Assembly: GCF_024868665.1 (NCBI RefSeq)
Contig: NC_079895.1
Span: forward strand, 4,738,154-4,802,153
Origin: Triplophysa rosa
Taxonomy: Eukaryota; Chordata; Actinopteri; Cypriniformes; Nemacheilidae
Length of the DNA stretch: 64,000 nucleotides
Reading direction: 5' to 3'
Positions 32,166 to 44,400 of the stretch are shown piece after piece. The notes beneath the pieces were generated by a model that worked only from the letters and a program-made list of their open reading frames with translations, was not told the DNA's origin and did not search any database. The translations under genes and the position numbers were made by a program. Position 1 is the stretch's first letter. The number at the start of each line of letters is the position of its first letter.

Positions 32166-32700
32166 TGGCTAACTAAGATCTTATATGGTATGGATTAAAA
32201 AATATGATCACACGGCTTGTTGGCATGCTTGATTCTGATTGGCCAGTCGTGACATTTGCTGGTTCGTTATTCCCAGATAACAACCTCTCAAGACTAATAA
32301 CACACAGTAACCCGGATGCAGCAAATAATTTTGAGGTTTTTTTTGACAAATTAAATATAAATATGTCTTTTAGTAACGTATATGACATTATATTTAAAAG
32401 TATTTCAACCAAATTGCCTCTTTGTGACATTTGAACGTCGTTTCTTACCTTAAAACCGAAAGTAAACTGTAAAAATGAGCTTATCAAATTTTTCAAATTC
32501 ACATTTTATGTCCAGGTTTTTTCTCATGTGGCAAGTAGCCGTGTAATAAGCGGGATAATGTACAAGCAACCGGCTGTTATCGCGAAATAAGCCCCTTCGG
32601 TGTGATACAAGACCTTCAGCTTTTGGTCCTGATCACATTGTCGGGGCTTATTTCTGCGATAACAACCGGCTACCTGTACATTATCCCTTACATGGCATTC
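32166..32700. mobile_element. Hairpin-forming miniature element
   Basis: The core inverted repeat pairs 32552-32595 (gggataatgtacaagcaacc start) with 32643-32687. The flanking sequence from about 32170 (cacggcttgttggcatgc) may belong to the same element; its outer limits are uncertain. Confidence 0.6.
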
Positions 32701-33721
32701 TGACACTGGCAAGAGATGAGTCACTTAACAACAATGCTAAAGTTATGTTTATTATGATTAATTTATCCATGTAGGTCTATTTATTTTCAAGTTATTGATA
32801 TTGTAAAGATTGATCAAGATATTATAATGTACATGTCATCTCTGCCCAACAACTAGTGTCTCTATACTGCATCTTGACTGAAGTTGTTTTCTGTCACATA
32901 TCTTGTTCTCTCTTGTGATTCCAGATCACTGTTTCCTGTCAAACAGAACAACCTTGGCTTATTGGCACTGAGCTATTTAAATGACTACCTATGGTAATTT
33001 AGAAACAATAATTGAAATGTTAACAATTAAATGTGCTCAAGCCATTCCCTCTATACAGTACATTTTCATGTCCCTATCATCAGTGCTTGAAGTGGCAAAA
33101 AAAGGTTCAGATACTCTTTTGTGCACGTTGCCATATACAAATTATTACCACATTTGAAATTTCTAGCACGAAAAAGCAGTATTTGGACATTGCTGGTAAC
33201 ATATTTATTTACTAAAGGAACCATTTGCCAAACAACTTATTTAATAATGTTAAATACAAATTTTAACAAAAAATAGTAATTTCATTACCTGTGATAAGAG
33301 TTCTGCAGTCTATTGAATTCTTCTGTTAATTAAATCCATCATATCATATACACACAGTCAAATCTTATGCCTTGTATGATGTTCTTTTTTTAATCATGTC
33401 AAGTCGAACACGCAGTACATTATGTGACAAACCACCTAAGTTTTCATTTTGAACAGCAGAATTCGCAAAAGATAGTTTGCATCTCTGAAATCTTACCATT
33501 TATTATTTTTATTGTTGGCTTTGTTATGTTTTCCTTCTCACGTCTCACTACAGTCATTAGCGACCACCAGCAGACTGTCTTCTTCAATTTGATCGGCTGA
33601 ACGTTCTGTCTTTAGTTTTATTGACTGAAATGCGGCTTGGCATCTGTAATTTGATTGGCTGGAATTCCTATTATTATTATAACGACTAATGCTAACGCAG
33701 TGGCGCTAGTGAATCACTCAT
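32701..33721. other. Intergenic, nothing recognised
   Basis: AT-rich; short open frames only. Confidence 0.4.
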
Positions 33722-33885
33722 TTACATTACATTTACATTTATGCATTTGGCAGACGCTTTTATCCAAAGCGACTTACATTGCTTTATCCTACACATTTAT
33801 ACATAGGCATGTGCAATCCCTGGGATCGAACCCACAACCTTGCGTTGTTAACGCAATGCTCTTACCACTGAGCTACAGGAAAGCT
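33722..33885 (-). mobile_element. tRNA-derived SINE, minus strand
   Basis: Read on the minus strand: tRNA-like head gctttcctgtagctcagtgg, B-box ggttcgatccc (33822-33832), and the tail cgctttggataaaagcgtct. It shares its tail with the SINE at 29953 but has a different head, so it is another subfamily. Confidence 0.85.
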
Positions 33886-33892
33886 AAATATA

Positions 33893-33937
33893 AAAAAAAA
33901 GCAAAAGCAAAAAAAAAAGCTAAAGCAAAAAAAAGCA
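33893..33937. repeat. A-rich simple repeat
   Basis: Runs of A separated by gc/gct, next to the SINE head. Confidence 0.6.
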
Positions 33938-36150
33938 CTCATACAATGATGCTTTGACTCAGTGTGGCAAAGTACCGGCAACATGTGAGACGTGCAGGTA
34001 CGCAAGAAAAGATTAAAATAGAGAACTGCGTACCGGCGCGTACTGGCCCACTTCAAGCACTTCCTATCATACAGGTTTAAGATCAAAACATTTCAAAGCA
34101 TGTTTGAGGATTCATTGACATCCTGTAATTTTCTTTGCAGTTTCTTGCAGTATTGTCAGTGTTTAGAGTGTGGATAGATCTTTTTCATATTTTTTTTTAT
34201 CTTATGCCTATACATGTATTCATATATGAACAGTATTTTCTTAGATACTTATTAATGAGCTGTTTAACAGATTAAAAAATCAAATAAAAAATCTGAATTC
34301 TGTCATTATTCACCCTCATGACTGTATATGGCTCTTTGTTCTGTGGAACACAAAAGAAAATACTTGCAAAAAATGTCTCTGTTTTGTGTTCATACAGTGG
34401 AAGTCAAAGGGGACCAATGTTGTTTAATCAAAATATATTTTGTTTTCAGCAGAAGAAAGTAAGTCATACAGGTTTTTAAGTTGTCAATATCTTAAATGCA
34501 GTTTAGAACCTTTGACTTTTTATGCAATGCCAACACCAGTAGAGAGATCAGAATACAAAGATGCCAGTCCTAACTGTAAGTGTCATCATCACCAGGTAAC
34601 TTCATATGAAGATTTAAACACTTATAGTGGAATCTTTACATTTGTGTCTGTGCAATGCTCTGCTTTTTCTTATGGTTTGTCTTCTAATGTTTATATAATC
34701 CAGCGAGTTGACCTGCGCCATGGCATGGTTTGTCATTTACCTATGCAGTAAGCCTAGACAAAAGCCTGAGGCTCAGGTAAAATTATATTTCTTTTCATAA
34801 TGTAAAATACATTACATTTATCTATCTGTAATGTCTATTATGTATTTTTGAAGCAATGAGAGGTGTGAAAATATTATACATGCTTACAATTTTCTAATAA
34901 TACCAGTGTAACAAATTGTTGTTTCACCCGACATTATTATAGTTCTTATACAATTCTGTGGTGCTAATTATTGTAATGTTTATTTTCATGTAGCATCAAT
35001 GTTTTAGTGTACAGTATATTCAGCTCAAGTAAATTTTGAGCTTATATAATTTATTACGATATATCGGTATGTTGCAAATAAACAAAAACTGTACAAATTT
35101 TTACATATTTTAACATTTATTTTCCAACGGTAAGAAAATTCTAGAAATTTCTGTAGCACAGGGAAGGTGAGATGAAGCGCTGATGGGTGACTCTGGAACT
35201 TGGTTCATGAGGACAGTATTAGTCATAAAAGACAAACCGATCAAATGTACACTTCTCATTTTTAGTAACTGTTATGTTAAACTGTTGTTTTGATATCAGT
35301 GTTATGCCAGTACCTTGTAATTTCTGCATACGAGTAATAATACCGAAATGTATAAATGTTTGAAAATATAGGCCTATATATTTTTTCGTGAGTACCGTCG
35401 AAGTTAAAAAAAGGAGATTTTCGTATTCAGCATGTTAAACTTTATAAAGAAACTTTATAAAAACGAAAGCGAAACACTTTTTTAAAATAATTGTGTACTT
35501 TAAAGGATTCTCTTATAACATGTTTTAGATTCTGCTAGGATTCGTTGATGTCATTTAACATTATTATCCTGTTTTCATATGACATAAAAGCCTTATGACT
35601 AATTTGTAATTTGGACAGAGAGGTAAAAAAATGGACTTATAAATGTACTAAGCACCTAAACCCAGTGTTGATGTTGAAAATAGCACTACTAAACAGGATC
35701 CCGTCTTTTATAACCAGTGATTTTTTGCTTGTATGAGCCTTTATATCCCTGAAAGAATGGCACTGATTAAAAATAATGTTAATCTAAAAAGCTAATGATG
35801 AATGAAGATAGTAACGTTTGGAAAAAAACAGGGATACAGACTGTTTGCAGTATACTGGTGTCTTTCAGTGGGGGTTGCTTTGCCCTCCCTTTTGAGTGAC
35901 AGGGACAGCCAGTCTCTCCTTTTGGTCATCAACAGGTTAAAGTCTGCCATAAAAGTTTTAAGCACGCCATGTTATTAAATGCACACTAAATGTAACAAGT
36001 TACTTGTTTGAAATATAAATCTGCAAACTCAAAGCTCCAAAGTGAGGCTAAAGCATATCGTGCTAGTATTAACTTCATGTGTTGAAGGAGACCACTGAGA
36101 AACAGGTGCGAAGCTCCATAAAATGCATCACTTTCCCATGATGCTTTGTG
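33938..36150. other. Intergenic sequence upstream of the second titin gene
   Basis: A probable miniature-element fragment at 34290-34440 (ctgtcattattcaccctcat) has a relative at 62920-63090. The rest is AT-rich and unassigned; distal regulatory elements may be here but none is demonstrable by eye. Confidence 0.4.
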
Positions 36151-36158
36151 CGCTGCGG

Positions 36159-36212
36159 CCAATTGGGAGTGGCCTGGAAGTGATGATGCAGACTAGGCTT
36201 GAGGTATATAAA
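36159..36212 (+). promoter_or_regulatory. ttn: Core promoter of the downstream titin gene: CCAAT and TATA boxes
   Basis: CCAAT at 36159-36163 and TATATAAA at 36205-36212, about 25-30 bases before the proposed start near 36235. The following transcript-like segment ends in a perfect donor and precedes the titin ATG exon, so the position suits a muscle promoter. An E-box-like cagttg lies at the start region. Confidence 0.65.
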
Positions 36213-36234
36213 CTAAAACAACTATGTTAGTAGT

Positions 36235-36458
36235 TCTGAGCAGTTGGAGCATTCCCAGCCTTGCCTCGGGTGTAGGGATTGCAAGGAAAAAGCAAAACTA
36301 CATGGTTTAGACCCTGTGTAGTTTTGTTTTTGGGTTATTACGGGGCCCAACCGTTCTCACCTTGGATTTTCTGGAATCATTTTGCATAAGAGGATTGTTG
36401 CTGAGGCGGTAGTCACCTGGGCACAGTCCCATCAAGTGTAGGCAGCCTTGTGGTTCAA
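36235..36458 (+). other. ttn: Noncoding exon 1 (5'UTR) of the downstream titin gene
   Basis: About 224 bases from a predicted start to the donor gtaagt at 36459. No long open frame. Vertebrate titins have a similar short noncoding first exon. The start is inferred from TATA spacing. Confidence 0.6.
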
Positions 36459-38313
36459 GTAAGTGACATTTACTACATTAAAACACATATTTACATGAGC
36501 TGGTTGTGATGTGTGCTTGCACTTTTTTTTAAGCTAAGTTAAAGTGCTAATAGCCACTATGTGCTATTTTGTTGAGATTGTGGAAGCATGATAAGAGTTG
36601 AGTCAATTTGTGTTGCTTTTCAGGAAGTTTATTAAACATTATACCTTGAAGCGTTATTAAATGGTGCAATGATTTCAGAACAGCCAAGAATAGCCTGTGA
36701 TAGCATTAGAGTGGTGCCTCAGCTGGGCCGTGATGTCTTTTTAAGGGAATCAGCAGCAGAGATATCAGTTGCACCTCCAGCTATGTGCCACATGGTGTCT
36801 GTCAATCAAACAAGGGACAGATTATTTTTGGAGACTGCCTTTTCTGTCCTATTGAATATCAGCCTTCATACATGATAGCATTTGGTTTGAATTAGATATT
36901 TTCAAGTTATTGGGTTGGTTGTTGACATATAGCAAAGCTTTTGATTGTGTAAATTGAGTTTATGTTATGAACCGTGTGGTTCACTCTCACCTGTTGGAGC
37001 CTGCCATATGGTTGATGATACAGATGGCCTAACCTTGTTTCTTTTTTTATTTCTCAAAAGCACTTTATTTTCTTTCATGCTTTTTGTAATATACATTTAT
37101 GTAGAAGTCAGACTGATATATTACAGTTTTTATACTGTATGTGATCTCTGTGATATGAAAATCTATTTTTGGATTTCTGTAGTGCTGGAACTACACATTG
37201 CTGATATACGTATTCCGACAGTATATGGTTTAGGCTACTTGGAAATTTTGTATACAGAAATTGGGCTTTTGTGTTTGTATAAACATGGATTATTGACTAT
37301 TACTAGAAACCTTTTACTTAGGCTGTGGTAAGATTAAGTAATACATATTTTCAAAGCCTAGATATTAAATATTAGCAAAAGTATTTAAACATTTTTTGTG
37401 CCCTTTCTTTGTGTTTTAATCAATTGTAACCAACCTTTAAGTTAAGTAAGATGTAGAAAATTAGTTGTTTCTTTAAATTTTAAACATGTTTGATGCTATT
37501 GACATTAATACCATTGCAAATCATTTTTTACTGATGTATGTGATTTTTACTGATTTTATTTCTCACATTACTTCTTAGCTAATGCAAAAAGCAGCGAATG
37601 ATTTACATTTAGTCAGATAATTGTCCAGAATAACATTTAAACCAAAACTAACTGTTTCTACCTAAACAATATTACAGAGCTTGGCATAACTGGTTGTTTG
37701 AGCTTATTTTAATGCCTGTTTTGTCACATTTGAAACCATATGTTTTAGGAGTTTATTTTAAGGCCCCTGGTGGGCCTCATCGCTCTGGTTGAGAAGCACT
37801 GATTTAGATCAGGTCTGCTCTGGTGTGTGTGAATGGTTGTCGTGAGGAATCACATGGCAGGATTACATATCAAATGTTGATTTAAAGTGAGAGCAAGCCT
37901 GTTAAAAGTCTTATATTGTGCCTAGTGTGCTTTTAGCCAACAATCTGCGATCATGTAAAATACATCTGGAAATCCTGTAGATATTTTGGGCCTGGAAAAT
38001 ATCATGGCCTGTATAGTTGCATCTAGTAAGCTCACAGTTGCTCCTCTCACACGTTGAAGCTGTTTAATTGGGTGCTTGACTTGACACTCAACACCTTTGC
38101 ATTCAAAGCTGTCCTGATCTCACAAATGACAGGCTGCTGATAGCCAGGTGTGAATGGGGGGTCGAGTGGGATAGTGATTATTCAGTTTTGTCTTTAACAC
38201 CCACCTAGTTTGTCATTTAACAACCTATAATGTTACAGAATTTCTCTGTTACTTATACTTGTATCAATGTGACTGCAATGTAAAATTCACTACTTGGATT
38301 TTTTCCTTTATAG
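36459..38313 (+). other. ttn: Intron 1 of the downstream titin gene
   Basis: 1.85 kb, no coding sequence recognised. A hAT-like terminus (tctggttgagaagcactga, about 37784-37802) suggests a decayed element. Confidence 0.55.
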
Positions 38314-38417
38314 GGCGCCTTCTATCATGTCAACACAAGCTCCAACATTTACACAGCCGCTTCAGAGCGTTGTGGCACTTGAGGGTAGTGCTGCAACGTT
38401 CGAGGCTCAAGTTAGTG
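38314..38417 (+). CDS. ttn: Titin exon 2: start codon and first half of Z1
   Basis: Thirteen bases of 5'UTR, then ATG at 38327-38329. It encodes [20 protein letters not shown] and ends after EAQVSG in phase 1. The coding part is only 91 bases, so it is easy to miss. Confidence 0.93.
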
Positions 38418-41400
38418 GTAAGAGACTTTGTTCATCTTGATATTAAACAACACATCGTTTGCCTACTGAATTATAAATGAGTGCTGACAAAGAATGCATC
38501 TGAATGTTTTGTCACAGGTAATCCAGTTCCAGAGGTGAGCTGGTTTCGTGATGGTCAGGTTCTTACTGCTGCCGCTCTGCCCGGCGCTCAGATCTCGTTC
38601 AGCGATGGCCGCGCTGTTCTGATGATCCCCGCCGTGACAGCCGCACACAGCGGAAGATTTTCTGTCAGAGCCACCAATGGCGCTGGACAAGCCACTAGCA
38701 CAGCTGAACTGCTGGTTACAGGTAGCTATCACCACAGAAACCGTTCTTTTCTTTTCTTTTCTTTTCTTTTTAGAGCTATAATGTCAAACAAATGTATTTT
38801 TCTTCTTTTCTTCTCAAAGCGGAAACTGCGCCACCAACCTTTATTCAGAGACTACAGAGTGTGACCGTGAGACAAGGAAGCAAAGTGAGACTGGATGTTC
38901 GAGTGACAGGAATCCCTACACCTGTGGTGAAGTTCTACAGAGAGGGAGCTGAGATTCAAAGCTCTGCTGACTTTCAGATTGTTCAAGAAGGAGACCTTTA
39001 CAGTTTGCTGATCGCTGAAGCTTTCCCGGAAGATTCAGGAACTTATTCTGTCAATGCATCTAACAGCAGTGGACGTGCTAGCTCGACTGCCGAGCTTCTG
39101 GTTCAAGGTGTGATATGTTTTGGTGCTCTTCTGTTTTATTTCCAATATGAAATTTTGCTTTTTTAAAATATTTTTTGGTCTAATTTCAGGTGAGGAGCTT
39201 GCAGTGCCTGCTAAGAAGACCAAGACTATCGTGTCAGGCTCTCAGATTTCACAGACTAGAGTTGAAAAGGTAACCAACATGCTGACAAATTTACACATGA
39301 AGCAGATAGATGACTGTTAAGTTAAATGATTGTCACACATTAACTCTTAATCTGTCCTATACAGACAATGGAGGCCTCTTTTGAGTCCACAGCCATGATG
39401 GAAATGCAGATAGAAGATGGTGATTTGGCTCACAAAGCACCTCCTCGTGTGCCACCAAAGCCGACACCATCGGCGCCAAAGGTCACAGCTACTCGCCATC
39501 AGTCCCCTTCCCCTGTGAGATCTGTTAAAGCCCCCAGTCAGACACCTCACAGGTAAAAATTTAAACACCTGTTTTTATTATTGCATAAATGCTTGTTGCA
39601 CTAAATGCTACCAACTTCATGTAAAATGCATAGATGAGGTTATATATAATTGTGTCAGTTTATACAATGCCTAATGATTAAAACACCTTTTCATATCTTG
39701 TGCATATTCTACTTTTAGACCTGCTTCCCCTTCAAGACTGTCTGTGTCCCCAATCAGACCAGTAAAGTCTCCAATCACCACCAACAGACAAGTATCACAG
39801 GGTGCTGATGTTCTTCCTCCATGGAAGCAGGAGGGTTATGTGGGAGAGTCCAGTTATACCAGCATGACTACTGGCACCTCATATGTCCAGACCTCTTCTA
39901 CATTTTCCCACAAGGAGCAGCAATGGGAAGGTTCTTTCACTTTGCAGCAACAAGCTGGCGGAGTCGCTGTTAAAGAGGTAGGTTACAGTGACCTCTAGTG
40001 GGTAAAACTTGGCATTTTGTAATAATAATGTTAAATGAAAATGACTTGTACATGTTAACATTTGATGTGCATTAGCTTACATGAACTCACAATTGGCAAT
40101 GTAGTTTTCAACATATTAATCTTTGTTTATGTCAGTTAATGCCAATATTATGGTTTATATTAGTTCATTGTGCATTAATTGATGTTAACTTTTGATTTAA
40201 AAAAATGTATTAGTGAATGCTAAAAATAACATGAACTAAATTTAATAATGCTGTAGAAGTATGATTAATTATTAGTTTATGTTAGCTAATGTTAACAAAT
40301 ACAACCTTAAGGTTAAATGTTCATAGACTGTGACTGTTTATTTATTGTTTACTTTTTAGTAATAAATTGACAAACTACAAAATTAGTCATTTAAAAAGCG
40401 TTCTTTCAAATTTTGGTCTCAACAGGGGGTTCGGATCTGTTTAAGACTAAAGAGCTCACAGTCATAAGCCACACTGTGACTTTATTCCCCTTATAAATTC
40501 AGAGCCAAATTAACCCCAGAGCAGGTTGTTGGAAGATTTTGTCCATTTATTTTGATACTGCTCATAGGTTTGAATATTCAAACATCATTAATCAAGATAA
40601 GTTTTTTACATGAACAATTTTGTTCACATTACAAATATCTTGCATGAGATTTCTCTTAACACAAACAGAAAATATGCAAGATTAATTTTCAGGAATGATA
40701 ATTTAACCCTAACAATTGCCCTTAAGATTTTCAACGAGACTTATTAAATTATTTGTTAATGATTAATTATAGGCAGATTGTATGCAATCTGTTACAGATG
40801 CTCTAAATAACTTGAGAAAAAAATCTAACAGGTGAAGATGAAAGGGAGACCACACACACCCATCACAGCATTAACAGATGCACTTTACACCATTTTGTTT
40901 TCACACCTTTAATGGTCATTTCAAATGACACACTCCATTTTGCATGCTTGCTCTGCAAGTTTCACCAACCTGACATCTCGTGGATTATCTGATTCACATA
41001 ACAAATGGCAATACACGTTTACTCAGATGGCAATACACAAGTTCACAAATGTTCTCATCTGAATACAGCACTGAGTGCTATTGGGTTATTTGACTACTGT
41101 TTGTACAAAACATGTATTTTTTATCTCTATCATGTTTTTTTATCTTTAGAAAGCCTTTGTACCGATTAAGATTGCAAATGTGTTTGTGTTCATAGAGAAT
41201 AAATTAAAAACAAAATGGTGCAACTGTACTTGTTGTATAAGGGATTCACTGTATGCCTGTCACTTTTCATGCTTACCACTATACAATGATCTAATTTAGG
41301 TACAGTATTTTTGCGACAGTAAAATGTGGAAGTAGGTTTAGAAAAATTACAAAGCACATCTTGATGTTCTACAGCATGCAAAACAAACCTGATCAATGAC

Positions 41401-44400
41401 AGGTTAATTGAACTTGGTGAATGTATTCATGTGGAGTGTTGACCAAATATCGAGGGTGATTTAGCTGGTGTATTTAAACTGACTGTGATGGATGTGCACA
41501 GATGCTGGGCTCTAAAGATAGCAGGGGTCATGTGGTCTTATTATAGAATGATAAAACAGGGATGCCAAGAATTGGTGTACTGTTGGCCTGACAAAACTAT
41601 TTTATTGGGTGTACCATCTAAATATTTATTGACCTAATTGAGCCTCGTATGGATTAATGTACATGTTATGTAATAAAGTAAACAGAAAGCATTGCCATCT
41701 ACTTCAGATCATCAAAAGATCATCTACCATCTTCACCGTCTTCTTGTCTTGTCACTGTTATCATATACAAAATGAATCCACTCTACAGTATCTCAACCCC
41801 ACAACCTGATTTTTTTATTTAATAATCATCATTTTTATTTTTCCTTTCTAGATTGTTGAGACTGCAGCAATCCCATCCTACACAAAGGAGCAAGTGATGC
41901 CACCAACTATTGTGGCTGTGAGTATTTATAGCTTCATATCGCTGCTGCCCTTCTAAAACCTTTTTCTCCATATTTCGTGATTTTTATTTGTGCCATAAAT
42001 CATTATTATTATAGTCACCCTTTATGTTTGTCATTGGGTTTTGCAAATATCCAAACAATGAAAAGTATTAAAAGGTGCTTGTCAACTTTGACAAAACATT
42101 ATTTAATCATTTTAAAAGTACAGCGTTCTTTACATTTCCTGAAAAACAGGGAATTTGGACCTCTGAGGTTTCAGAAAGACAGCGACAATATCTTACCTTC
42201 TTTGTCAATATTTAAATAAATATGTACAAATATTTAGAGGACAAAACATATTATATTTTAAAATCCTGTTGTGATTTTGTCCAGGGATTGAAGAACGTGA
42301 CTGTCACTGAGGGAGAGTGTGTGACTTTGGAGTGCCAGATTTCAGGTCACCCCACACCAGCCATTATGTGGTTAAGAGAGGATTACAGAATCGAGAACTC
42401 CATTGATTTTCAGATCACTTATGAAAGCAATTTTGCCCATTTGGTGATCCGCGAGGCGTTTGCTGAAGATAGTGGCCGCTTCACATGCACTGCGACCAGT
42501 GAGGCTGGAACCATCAGCACCTCCTGCTACCTGCTGGTCAAAGGTAATAGATTATTATTAAACAAATTGTCTTAAAAAGGTGTGATCGGTTACATCATAA
42601 ACGTATTTGTACTGTTTCATCTTCAGTTTCAGAAGACATTGACAGCCGAGAGGATTTTACTACGGTCTCTGAACATGTTGAAATGGCAGCTCAGGAAAGA
42701 CAGTAAGTTGAAGACAGTCGTATTGTTATAAATAAACAATAAAAAAATAATACTGTTGTAATTTGTGATTTATGACTACAATAATACTGTTGTAGTCATA
42801 AAAAAGAAGCAAAATATGATTATGGTTTTAGAAAAGGCAAAGTCATGGGTGTGACTTCCACTGATTGTATATTCTCTATGTATAGTATAAATTGCTAAGT
42901 TTAAATAGAAGCATATACTAACAGTATAAATGTAAACAAATCAATTTTAATGAAGTTAAAGAACATTTTCTTTGTGCTTTAATACATTTTGTGTATTTTT
43001 GCAATTATTTGGTAAATATGTCATTCATAAGAAAATGTGTTTAATAAACAGGTTTGAAGCCAGAGAGGAGACCATGTCTGAAATTAGTGCCGTCTCCGAG
43101 TCTGTGGAGGCTGGAGGAGGCGTTACCCCATTCTTTGTGAAGAAACCCACAGTGCAGAAGCTTGTGGAGGGAGACAGTGTAGTCTTTGAGTGCCAGATCG
43201 GAGGCAGCCCCAAGCCTCATATTTACTGGAAGAAGAGTGGGATCCCACTCACCACTGGATATAGGTATGTTTAATGCTTAAGCTTTTTGATTTGAATGTT
43301 TACTGACACAGCTTCATCATATTTTCATTTGTTCCTCCAGGTACAGAGTGGCCTACAATAAAGACACCGGGGCCTGCAAGCTGGAGATCTCTATGACGTT
43401 CCCCGATGATGCTGGAGAGTACACCATCTTTGTCAGGAACCCAATTGGAGAGATTTCTGCCTCAGCCTTTCTGCTGGAAGAAGGTTGGTTTAAGATAGAT
43501 TTTTATAATACTGTGGCAATACTATACATGGATCATGTAAATCACATGTGCTTCTTTTTGCAGAGGCATATGAGGCCTATATGAAGAAACAGGACGAGAC
43601 TTATAGGACAGAAGTCATCACTACAGTAGAGGAGCCAAAAGTGGCAGATGTACCTACTGTTATTGAGAGTGTGACTGAGAAAGAGATGATCATGCAGAGG
43701 AGGATGGCTCAACAGTCCCAGATGATGCACTCCTTCATCTCAGAGCAGGTATGATAAGTGATGGGATGGGAAAATGTACATTTTTACACAATGGCATCCG
43801 TAAAAAGTCCTAAATGCCAAGAGTAAAGAAATTATTAAATGAATACATCATCCAGTAAATATTTATTTATATTGTAAAAAAAATTGGACCTAACATCCCT
43901 CCTGTTTTTCACAGGAGTTCCAAATATCTAACTTTGAGCAGAGATGTATTCAAGAAATCGAATTCCGTCTACTCAAGATTACCTACCAGGAGTTGGTGAC
44001 TGAGGATGGAGAGCAGATGGATATGAGCATTTCTGAGCATGATCCTGTTTCACCAGTATTTAATACCCCAGTTAAAAGTTACAGACTCAGGGAGGGTATG
44101 AGTGCAACTTTCCATTGCAGGATGACAGGAACCCCACTCCCTAAGGTACAATGTCATTTAAAATGTGTTATATAGACATCAAGATCAACAACACTCATCA
44201 TGTTTATCCTCCAGGCTTCTATGTTCTAAGAGTGTAATCTGTTTGGATATGTAGATTACCTGGTACAAAGATGGCAAACGCATTGCACATGGAGGCCGCT
44301 ATCAGATGGAGGTTCTGCAGGATGGTAGAGCCAGTCTGCGTCTTCCTGTAGTGCTGCCAGAAGATGAGGGTGTCTACACTGCTTTGGTCAGTAATATAAA

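Noticed and set aside
25691..36200. CRISPR arrays, phage or bacterial operons
   Set aside because: The window is plainly vertebrate; its repeats are transposons and microsatellites without spacer structure.
36945..37331. Open frame of 128 codons in intron 1 of the downstream titin
   Set aside because: AT-driven hydrophobic composition, no homology recognised, inside an intron.
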